Assembly: GCA_014379275.1 (NCBI GenBank)
Contig: JACMMA010000811.1
Span: 1 to 6,016 of the forward strand
Reading direction: 5' to 3'
DNA: 6,016 nucleotides
From: Armatimonadota bacterium
GTDB lineage: Bacteria; Armatimonadota; Armatimonadia; Armatimonadales; Armatimonadaceae
The notes under the pieces were generated by a model. It was given only the letters and a program-made list of their open reading frames with translations. It had not been told where the DNA came from and did no database searches. Shown one piece after another: positions 1-4,688 of the stretch (position 1 is the stretch's first letter; each line of letters starts with the position of its first letter). A program made the translations under genes and the position numbers.

Positions 1-32
1 GACGTCCAACAGTCGCCCGATCCCGGCGGTTC

Positions 33-662
33 TCAGTCGCCCGAAAAACCGGGCGGCGTCCGTTTGCGTAAAACCGATGGAATAGACTTCCAAGCGTGTC
101 TGGCTCCTTCCTCGTCGGTGTCGTCGAACAGCGAGGCTTGCGGCGGGGGCGGTCCCTCCGCCTCCTCGGTGGATTGCGCCGTGCCGTCCCCGCGCAGGTG
201 CCGGGTCAGGACGCCGTGATGCTTCTCCAGGACGCGCCCGACGAGCAGGTGCCGGTGGCAAACGAGCGGATCTTCCTCGCTACACAGCATCGCGATTCGC
301 AAGCCGCGCCGCGCGCCGCGTAACAGTTTTTCGACGCCGTTTCGAAACCGGTCGCTTTCCGCCATCCGGTCGTAGCGGACATGTCCCGCCTCATCGTAGA
401 AGTGCGCTTCCGGGGGGCGACCGCCGAGCGAATCACCGAAAAATACGTACCGGATTCCCGCGCCCTCGACCGCCTCGCGCAAGTCATGCTGGTTGAACTG
501 CGGCAGGTAGCGCGAAACGGGTTCCGTGCGCACGTCGGCGAGCGTGTCGATGCCCGCGTCGGTCAGGAGTCGCAGGAGCGATTCCGCGGATTGGTTGCTG
601 TGCCCGACGGTCCAGACTGTGAGCAGGGGCAGTTCGCTATCGGGGGAAGGTATGTTCGTCAT
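33..662 (-). CDS. DUF488 domain-containing protein
   Basis: A 209-residue protein of the DUF488 family, small soluble proteins whose biochemical role is not firmly established. The family hallmarks are in order: TVGHSN at residues 18-23, DVR at 43-45, the aromatic/PQF stretch near 52-56, LGGRP at 79-83, and the C-terminal C-x2-E-x2-P-x2-CHR signature at about 127-137. These conserved Cys, Glu and His residues are thought to form the active or binding site. The tail from about residue 160 is acidic and proline-rich (EEAEGPPPPQ) and looks disordered. I chose the ATG at 662. The frame extends to a TTG at 716, but that codon lies inside the T-run of the upstream terminator, so translation from it is unlikely. 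The ribosome binding site before 662 is weak. The gene lies downstream of the membrane protein gene on the same strand but behind a terminator, so it probably has its own promoter, which I could not identify. The family call is secure; the function is unknown. Confidence 0.9.
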   Translation of the reverse strand: MTNIPSPDSELPLLTVWTVGHSNQSAESLLRLLTDAGIDTLADVRTEPVSRYLPQFNQHDLREAVEGAGIRYVFFGDSLGGRPPEAHFYDEAGHVRYDRMAESDRFRNGVEKLLRGARRGLRIAMLCSEEDPLVCHRHLLVGRVLEKHHGVLTRHLRGDGTAQSTEEAEGPPPPQASLFDDTDEEGARHAWKSIPSVLRKRTPPGFSGD

Positions 663-713
663 ATCGCCGTCTCGATTGGGAGTCAGTACGGCATCCCGGA
701 CGGTTTTTCCTGC

Positions 714-754
714 CAAAAAAACGGTGTCAAACGCGGGAGTGAACGTTTGACACC
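714..754 (-). terminator. Rho-independent terminator of the anti-sigma-like gene
   Basis: The arms GGTGTCAAACG (723-733) and CGTTTGACACC (744-754) are perfect 11-bp inverted repeats around a 10-nt loop. On the minus strand the stem is followed, after one G, by seven T's (715-721 are A on the plus strand). It lies about 32 nt beyond the stop codon of the minus-strand gene ending at 786. The plus strand has no T-run after the stem, so it acts in one direction only. It separates the membrane protein gene from the DUF488 gene. Confidence 0.88.
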
Positions 755-785
755 AAAGAAAAGCAAGAAAGGCAGATGGGAAGCG

Positions 786-1940
786 TTATGGCGTCGGATT
801 CCCCCAGTCGAACACACCGGAGGGCGGTTCCTCGTTGTAGCGGAAATCGTCGCGGACACTCCGGCTCACCGTTTGATCGCCGAACCGCATCACGATCTCT
901 TCGCGTATCATACGGTGGGTTCGCGGGTCAACGGTGACGGTCAGTTCCGTATATCGGGTAGGGATTTCTCCTCCCTTTACGTCGAATACCGCGCCCCCAG
1001 CATGGACCGTGATACGTTGCGTCCTGAGCCGTTGTAAATGCGGAATAAGTTTTTTGTCGCCCAATGTCGGATGTTGCCCTTTTTCGACCATCTTCCTTTT
1101 TGTCGCAAGCAGTAAGTTGTAGTCTCGCTCCCGCGTCCGGCGAAACACCGTTACGGCTTCGCCCCCGTCCTGCTCCGTGGTCATCCGCCACGGATGTTCT
1201 TTGCTATAAGCGGATTCTTCGACTTGTCCCGTCCCGCCTTCCACCGGTTCCGTGATGCGCTCCCTGACATAAGTGCGCAACGACTCCGGCGTGTCTTTGT
1301 CGGGTGTTTCCATCGGCACGAAACGGATCCCCCCGGTCTTGGGATCACGGAAGAATTTACCGCGCAGATCGGCGAGCAAGTCGAAGGGTTCCTCTACCCG
1401 TTCCAGGCCCTTTTTGAACAGGGAGCGCGTCGCATAAGCCGGGTCGTCGCCCATGCGTATCCATTCCTCGGTGGCACTCTGCTTCACGTCGGTGCCGCCC
1501 CGGACGGAGTAAACGGTGCGTACCCAGCGTACCGTGGAAACCTGTTCCATCGCGTCGGTCACCTGGGCATAGGCGACGCCGGGGGCGGTTCTCAGCGTCC
1601 CGGTTGTCGACGATTGTGAACCGATGCGGTGTGCTTGCGGCGTGACCATCGGCGCGATGAGGAGACAGCCAATTGCAACCGTAGAGACGACCGCCACAGC
1701 GGAAAATCGACCATGTGACGAGACGGGCATCGGACGAGGGCGCGACTCGTCGCAAACCGTGTTTATCCGGTCCTGAATTCGGGCGAGGCATTGAGTTTCG
1801 TCAGGAAAACCGGCGTGTCCCAGTTCAGCGGTCTTCATTAGCATCACTTGCATAACATTTTTGCTCCTCTGGCAATCGGCACAGATCAACAGGTGCATGG
1901 GGGCATGGGATTTGGGCGGTGACCGTCGTAAAAATAGCAT
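786..1940 (-). CDS. Anti-sigma-factor-like membrane protein with LolA/RseB-like outer domain
   Basis: A 384-residue protein with one predicted transmembrane helix at about 79-99 (FSAVAVVSTVAIGCLLIAP). A short N-terminal segment should lie in the cytoplasm and residues after 100 outside. The N-terminus holds H16-x3-C20-x2-C23, the spacing of zinc-binding anti-sigma (ZAS/zf-HC2) domains, although the usual 20-30 residues before this motif are missing. Residues from about 125 to the end resemble LolA/RseB-like outer domains: an alternating beta-strand pattern (VRWVRTVYSV, EEWIRMGD, YTELTVTVDPRTHRMIREEIVM) and a closing DFRY...GVFDWGNP segment. This is fold-level recognition, not a firm hit. The start is uncertain. 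The ATG at 1940 has only a distant purine stretch, whereas the in-frame ATG at 1853 (residue 30) has AGAGGAG 10 nt upstream but would exclude the zinc motif. I kept the longer form because the motif is unlikely to arise by chance. A stop codon sits seven codons upstream of 1940. No sigma factor gene is adjacent; the neighbour is a divergent AraC gene. It could also be a zinc-free membrane-anchored lipoprotein-sorting-like protein. Confidence 0.7.
   Translation of the reverse strand: MLFLRRSPPKSHAPMHLLICADCQRSKNVMQVMLMKTAELGHAGFPDETQCLARIQDRINTVCDESRPRPMPVSSHGRFSAVAVVSTVAIGCLLIAPMVTPQAHRIGSQSSTTGTLRTAPGVAYAQVTDAMEQVSTVRWVRTVYSVRGGTDVKQSATEEWIRMGDDPAYATRSLFKKGLERVEEPFDLLADLRGKFFRDPKTGGIRFVPMETPDKDTPESLRTYVRERITEPVEGGTGQVEESAYSKEHPWRMTTEQDGGEAVTVFRRTRERDYNLLLATKRKMVEKGQHPTLGDKKLIPHLQRLRTQRITVHAGGAVFDVKGGEIPTRYTELTVTVDPRTHRMIREEIVMRFGDQTVSRSVRDDFRYNEEPPSGVFDWGNPTP
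1863..1870 (-). promoter_or_regulatory. Strong ribosome binding site inside the anti-sigma-like frame
   Basis: The minus strand reads AGAGGAGC here, with 10 nt between AGAGGAG and the in-frame ATG at 1853-1851. It is the best Shine-Dalgarno match near the 5' end of this gene. It argues for initiation at residue 30 of the long form, giving a 355-residue protein that keeps the membrane helix and outer domain but lacks the H-x3-C-x2-C motif. An out-of-frame ATG at 1858 is closer but opens only a four-codon frame. Confidence 0.5.
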
Positions 1941-2134
1941 TGGCGATTTGAGGACCCTTCCCTAATATAGTCGTCGTCAGAAGGGCTTTCGGGCGCGGCG
2001 GCACAAAATAATTCACGCCGGGTGGCTGGATTCCTGCGCGACCGGCAACCGTCCAGTATGCCGCGCTACAGTACGATGCGCAGGTTGTCAGAAGCGAGCG
2101 GCTGAAAAAGGCAAAAAAGAGTAAAATAGTCTGA
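1941..2134. promoter_or_regulatory. Divergent promoter region between anti-sigma-like and AraC genes
   Basis: This 194-nt gap must hold the promoters of both divergent genes. For the minus-strand gene, TATATT (reverse complement of 1963-1968) resembles a -10 box but has no clear -35. It lies between the inverted repeats CCCTTC (1955-1960) and GAAGGG (1980-1985). For the AraC gene, TAAAAT at 2122-2127 lies 7 nt before the ATG. A 7-bp inverted repeat, CCTGCGC (2033-2039) and GCGCAGG (2078-2084), encloses a smaller one, CGGCA (2043-2047) and TGCCG (2059-2063). Repeats this short can occur by chance, so no operator is claimed. Confidence 0.4.
2122..2127 (+). promoter_or_regulatory. Candidate -10 element for leaderless AraC transcript
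   Basis: TAAAAT matches the TATAAT consensus at five of six positions and ends 7 nt before the AraC ATG at 2135. Transcription would therefore start at or next to the start codon. No Shine-Dalgarno is present to contradict this. No matching -35 box is seen 16-18 nt upstream, and the surroundings are A-rich, so a chance match is possible. Confidence 0.35.
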
Positions 2135-3010
2135 ATGTCTCGGTTACCTACTGACAACGAATCGTATTTAGAAATGGCACGCCGGGCCGATCATCTGCCA
2201 CGGTTGAGAAGTGGCGTCGTCGCTCTGCCTGGCTGTATCGTCAGCCGCCTGACAGTCGGAGGCGAGTTCGAGATGGCAACCGACGGGCTGAACTCTCACT
2301 TTCTCTGTGTTCCGTTCCGATCGGGGGCGCGGATTGTCGCCCGCCAAAAATTAGTGCGGCAAGAGGGAGTCCTGCGGGCGGGACAGATCACCCTACTCCC
2401 GATGGGAACCCCGGTTCGCTGGACTGTCGAAGCCCCCCCGGAAGTAGACACCGTCAATATTTCCCTCGATCCCTCCGTTCTTCGCGAAATGTCGGGAACG
2501 AACGATGCGGGTCTGATGGAGAAGCCGTGGTTCTACGACTCACCATTGCAATCCCTGGTCGCCCTCCTTGCCGAGGAGAGTTTGCTTCACCCCGGCACGG
2601 ACACCCTGTTCGGGGAGGGACTCGTCATCGCGATAGCATCGCGCCTCGTACAGTGTCATTCCCGGACGACATTCCAGCAACCCGCGCTTCGGCGGGGGCG
2701 GTCGGAGGTTCGGCGTGTGCGTGACCTTCTCCACGCCGACATTGCCACCGACCATCATCTGGAGCAGTTGGCGGCTCATGTCGGATTGAGTGCCTTTCAT
2801 TTGGGGCGGTTGTTCAAGGCGGAAACCGGTCAGACTATCCATGCCTACCTTCTCGGTTTGCGGTTAAACCGGGCGAAGTATCTCCTACGACAAACCGCGA
2901 AGAGTGTAACGGAAATAGCGAACGAGTGCGGGTTTTATGACCAGTCACATCTGACCCGTTATTTTCGCCGTGCCTTCGGTTCGTCGCCGCTACAAGCCCG
3001 GAACGAATAG
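2135..3010 (+). CDS. AraC-family transcriptional regulator
   Basis: A 291-residue cytoplasmic DNA-binding protein of usual AraC/XylS length. The C-terminal 100 residues hold the paired helix-turn-helix: the first at about 209-229 (LEQLAAHVGLSAFHLGRLFK), then the linker helix, and the second at about 257-279, with the family signature SVTEIANECGFYDQSHLTRYFRRAFG. The final P-x-x-R is present as PLQAR, lacking the usual Tyr. Residues about 30-115 form a beta-rich, cupin-like sensor domain (GQITLLPMGTPVRWTVEAPPEVDTVNISLDP) that presumably binds an unknown ligand. The ATG at 2135 has no good Shine-Dalgarno; the alternative ATG at 2174 is no better. A TAAAAT box ends 7 nt before the first ATG, which would allow a leaderless transcript. 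It lies divergent from the anti-sigma-like gene and 95 nt upstream of the cupin-SnoaL operon on the same strand. That operon is the natural candidate target, by position only. Confidence 0.92.
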   Translation: MSRLPTDNESYLEMARRADHLPRLRSGVVALPGCIVSRLTVGGEFEMATDGLNSHFLCVPFRSGARIVARQKLVRQEGVLRAGQITLLPMGTPVRWTVEAPPEVDTVNISLDPSVLREMSGTNDAGLMEKPWFYDSPLQSLVALLAEESLLHPGTDTLFGEGLVIAIASRLVQCHSRTTFQQPALRRGRSEVRRVRDLLHADIATDHHLEQLAAHVGLSAFHLGRLFKAETGQTIHAYLLGLRLNRAKYLLRQTAKSVTEIANECGFYDQSHLTRYFRRAFGSSPLQARNE

Positions 3011-3105
3011 CAGTTTTGTCCTGATATTTATTTCTATTTTGCAATCTTTGCTCACCGCGAACGATTACACTGACGGTAACCAAACGCAAAGCAAAGGGAA
3101 GATAT
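3011..3105 (+). promoter_or_regulatory. Promoter/leader region of the cupin-SnoaL operon
   Basis: This 95-nt gap between the AraC stop and the cupin start begins with an AT-rich stretch unlike the flanking genes. It contains TTGCAA at about 3040-3045 (four of six -35 matches), with a poor -10 candidate, GATTAC, about 18 nt later. CTTTGC near 3047-3052 and GCAAAG near 3087-3092 form a short inverted repeat across the region. The ribosome binding site AAAGGGAA ends 5 nt before the cupin ATG. No terminator follows the AraC gene, so read-through from it is also possible. Confidence 0.35.
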
Positions 3106-3606
3106 ATGGGAATAGAGACGGAAACCATCGCCTACGTACGCAATCGGGCGGACGCACCGGCGTATTGGACGATGGGCATACTCTGGATTATGTTGGCGAC
3201 ATCGGAGGAGACAGGCGGGAGTTATTCGCTGATCGAGGAACTGATTCCGCAGGGGCTTGCCGCCCCGCCGCATGTCCATGAGGAAGCCGATGAAATGTTT
3301 TATATTTTAGAGGGTGAGGCTACTTTCTTCGTGGACTCGACTCCGCTAAAAGCGACCCCCGGGAGTATCGTTTCCATACCGCGCGGGACGAAACATTCGT
3401 TTCAAGTCGATACCCCGACGGCACGCCTATTGAACACCTATACACCCGCCGGCTTCGAGTACACGATCATCGCACTGTCGGAAACCGCGACGGAGCGTAC
3501 ATTGCCGCCGGGACCGGTAGCACCGCCGGACATGGCGCGGCACGCCGAGACCTTGCGCCGCGTTGTCGAGGAGCATCCGGCAGCCCGAACTACGAATTAC
3601 TTCTGA
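3106..3606 (+). CDS. Single-domain cupin (quercetin 2,3-dioxygenase-like)
   Basis: A 166-residue protein with one complete cupin_2 beta-barrel. Motif 1 fits G-x5-H-x-H-x4-E-x6-G exactly: G50, H56, H58, E63, G70 (PPHVHEEADEMFYILEG). Motif 2 fits G-x5-P-x-G-x2-H: G86, P92, G94, H97 (IPRGTKHSF). H56, H58, E63 and H97 are the expected metal ligands, so a metal-bound enzyme or small-molecule binder is likely. The closest recognisable type is the quercetin-dioxygenase-like cupins, a broad group in which many members are not dioxygenases. Residues 125-166 form a helical, proline-rich tail (LPPGPVAPPDMARHAETLRRVVEEHP) common in this group. The ATG at 3106 has a good Shine-Dalgarno. The next gene starts 17 nt after the stop, so the two are almost certainly cotranscribed and may act on related substrates. 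Fold and metal site are secure; the substrate is unknown. Confidence 0.9.
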   Translation: MGIETETIAYVRNRADAPAYWTMGILWIMLATSEETGGSYSLIEELIPQGLAAPPHVHEEADEMFYILEGEATFFVDSTPLKATPGSIVSIPRGTKHSFQVDTPTARLLNTYTPAGFEYTIIALSETATERTLPPGPVAPPDMARHAETLRRVVEEHPAARTTNYF

Positions 3607-3623
3607 TCGAAAGGGTATTTTTT

Positions 3624-4052
3624 ATGAGCAATGAACAGAAAGTCACGACCGAAACCGGGGCGTTAAGTCATCCGCACGTTCAGTTGGTGAAGCGGTATCA
3701 GGCGGCGATGGCGACCGGAGACTTCGCCACCGGGGCGACATTCTTCGCGCCCGATGTACGCTACGTCGTTCCCGGAGACAACCCGCTATCCGGCGATTTC
3801 GTCGGGGCGGAACAGGTGATGGGATATTTCGGGAAACTGATGGAAGTCACCGGCGGCACGTACCGTATTACCGAGATGCTCTGGCTGGTTTGTGAAAACG
3901 AGGTAGCACTGGTGACCACGGATTACGCGGAGCGGAAGGGACAACCCCTGATCTGGTCCGAAACCATCGTTTTCGAGATCATCGACGGCAAGAAAAAATT
4001 TATCCGTCTCTTCCAGTCCGACCAGGAAACGGTGGACGCGTTCTTTCGTTGA
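3624..4052 (+). CDS. SnoaL-like / NTF2-family protein
   Basis: A 142-residue protein with the pattern of SnoaL-like NTF2 folds: an N-terminal helix (HVQLVKRYQAAMATGDF, about 18-34), then FAPDVRYVVPGDNPLSGDFVG (41-61), the helix AEQVMGYFGKLMEVT (62-76), and four strands ending in FIRLFQSDQETVDAFF. Family members include polyketide cyclases, ketosteroid-isomerase-like enzymes and many small-molecule binders, so the fold alone does not give the reaction. Acid-base candidates are D44, H17 or H19, and D133, but I cannot assign catalysis. The Shine-Dalgarno AAAGGG lies 8 nt before the ATG, and the 17-nt gap from the cupin stop marks a two-gene operon. Pairing of a SnoaL-type protein with a cupin under an AraC regulator fits modification or detoxification of a small hydrophobic or aromatic compound, which is inference. 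I see no clear terminator after the gene. Confidence 0.9.
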   Translation: MSNEQKVTTETGALSHPHVQLVKRYQAAMATGDFATGATFFAPDVRYVVPGDNPLSGDFVGAEQVMGYFGKLMEVTGGTYRITEMLWLVCENEVALVTTDYAERKGQPLIWSETIVFEIIDGKKKFIRLFQSDQETVDAFFR

Positions 4053-4288
4053 GTGCGGACTGCCATGCACCGGAAGGCAATCGCAGTGGAAGGATTAAAT
4101 CTATGATAGGTGGGTATATCCCGGTAGGTAGAAAGGAATGATTGCTTGTCCCGTGGTCGCGTGGAATTTCCCGAGAGGGAAAGGTTGCATTGACAGGCGG
4201 AGCGGATCTGCGAAAGGCATCCGAAATAGGCGTCTTCCTAACTAACCCAATCAGTGATCGCTTTCACTGGGAAAGAATAGTTAACAAC
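4053..4288. other. Intergenic leader region upstream of glycine-zipper gene
   Basis: A 236-nt gap with no supported gene. It contains TATGAT at 4102-4107, a good -10 match without a -35. There is a perfect 6-bp hairpin with a GAGA (GNRA) tetraloop at 4167-4182 and a perfect TTGACA hexamer at 4190-4195, but no acceptable -10 box follows it at 16-18 nt. A 35-codon frame starts at 4138 (ATG), but its purine-rich upstream stretch abuts the codon and its composition is not protein-like. The frame of the downstream gene runs back to a TTG at 4142, but those codons also look non-coding. Confidence 0.5.
4167..4182 (+). repeat. Hairpin with GNRA tetraloop in leader region
   Basis: TTTCCC (4167-4172) and GGGAAA (4177-4182) pair perfectly around a GAGA tetraloop. 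There is no T-run on either side, so it does not look like a terminator. If transcription begins near 4110, it would sit in the 5' leader of the glycine-zipper gene, about 105 nt before its start codon. Its role is unknown, and a 6-bp stem can occur by chance. Confidence 0.4.
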
Positions 4289-4585
4289 ATGTCAAACGAC
4301 AACATTCAGCACGGAATTGATGACAACCCGGCCAGCGACGCCGAAAAGGGCGCGACACTCGGCGGCGTCGGTGGCGCGGTGACCGGGGCGGTCGCGGGTT
4401 CGGCGGCGGGACCGGTCGGGACTGTTGTGGGCGCGATTATTGGTGGCGTCGCGGGCGCGGCGGGTAGCGGCGCGGCGGTAGCCGCCGTGGACCGCGTCGA
4501 TAACGACAACACGGTCAGCGGCGTCGGCGGCGGCGTTCACGTCGAAGGTGACGCGACGCGCACCAGCACGCATACCGGTCACTAA
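4289..4585 (+). CDS. Small glycine-zipper protein
   Basis: A 98-residue protein with a hydrophilic N-terminus (MSNDNIQHGIDDNPASDAEK). It is followed by a glycine-zipper region at about 21-61 with repeated G-x3-G spacing (GGVGGAVTGAVAGSAAGPVG, then VVGAIIGGVAGAAGSG). A soluble DRVDNDNTVSG segment and a His/Thr-rich tail complete it. The zipper can form a helical hairpin broken at the central GP, the arrangement seen in glycine-zipper membrane or envelope-associated proteins. No signal peptide is evident, so it may insert into or lie against the inner membrane, or be cytoplasmic. Function is unknown; stress-associated roles are reported for some glycine-zipper proteins, but nothing here shows that. 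I chose the ATG at 4289 rather than the upstream TTG at 4142 because protein-like composition begins here. The Shine-Dalgarno is weak (GGGAAAGAA, about 11 nt upstream). The gene stands alone, followed by three hairpins. Confidence 0.78.
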   Translation: MSNDNIQHGIDDNPASDAEKGATLGGVGGAVTGAVAGSAAGPVGTVVGAIIGGVAGAAGSGAAVAAVDRVDNDNTVSGVGGGVHVEGDATRTSTHTGH

Positions 4586-4589
4586 GCGA

Positions 4590-4621
4590 CGGCTTTTATA
4601 GCCGGGACATAGAAATATGTC
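4590..4621. repeat. Two tandem small hairpins after the glycine-zipper gene
   Basis: CGGCT (4590-4594) and AGCCG (4600-4604) pair around TTTAT. One base later GACATA (4606-4611) and TATGTC (4616-4621) pair perfectly around a GAAA tetraloop. Both lie just beyond the stop codon at 4583-4585 and abut the larger hairpin at 4622-4660. They may stabilise the 3' end of the mRNA or be remnants of terminators; neither has a T-run. Confidence 0.5.
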
Positions 4622-4665
4622 GGAAGCGGGTAGTGCGCCAAGCGTGGGCTACCCGCTTTCTGGGT
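4622..4665. terminator. Probable terminator between convergent genes
   Basis: GGAAGCGGGTAG (4622-4633) pairs with CTACCCGCTTTC (4649-4660) over 12 bp, with one G-T wobble, around a 15-nt loop that itself contains CGC-CAA-GCG. It lies 37 nt after the plus-strand glycine-zipper stop and 29 nt beyond the minus-strand dehydrogenase stop, the usual place for a shared terminator. The T content after the stem is modest on the plus strand (CTTTCTGGGTTT) and on the minus strand, so efficiency is uncertain. Confidence 0.65.
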
Positions 4666-4688
4666 TTCGGACGGCAATCTGCCCTTAT

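Noticed and set aside
38..55. CGCCCG/CGGGCG hairpin at the end of the DUF488 gene as a terminator
   Set aside because: It lies inside the coding sequence before the stop codon and is not followed by T's on the minus strand.
381..1037. Plus-strand open frame of 218 codons opposite the DUF488 and anti-sigma-like genes
   Set aside because: It spans the ends of two recognised minus-strand genes and the terminator between them, has no recognisable domain, and its residues mirror the GC pattern of the opposite strand.
2033..2084. Nested inverted repeats CCTGCGC/GCGCAGG and CGGCA/TGCCG upstream of the AraC gene
   Set aside because: Arms of 7 and 5 bp separated by up to 38 nt are expected by chance in a GC-rich stretch of this size, so they were not called as an operator.
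1825..2157. Minus-strand 110-codon frame across the divergent promoter region
   Set aside because: It overlaps the 5' end of the anti-sigma-like gene and the AraC start in another frame, has no ribosome binding site or domain, and is probably fortuitous.
4053..4086. Possible terminator after the SnoaL-like gene (ACTGC...GCAGT and TGCC...GGCA pairings)
   Set aside because: The stems are only 4-5 bp with long loops, and no T-run follows.
4138..4245. 35-codon open frame starting at an ATG with nearby AAAGGA
   Set aside because: The purine stretch directly abuts the ATG, leaving no normal spacing, and the peptide is basic and of low complexity with no visible similarity.
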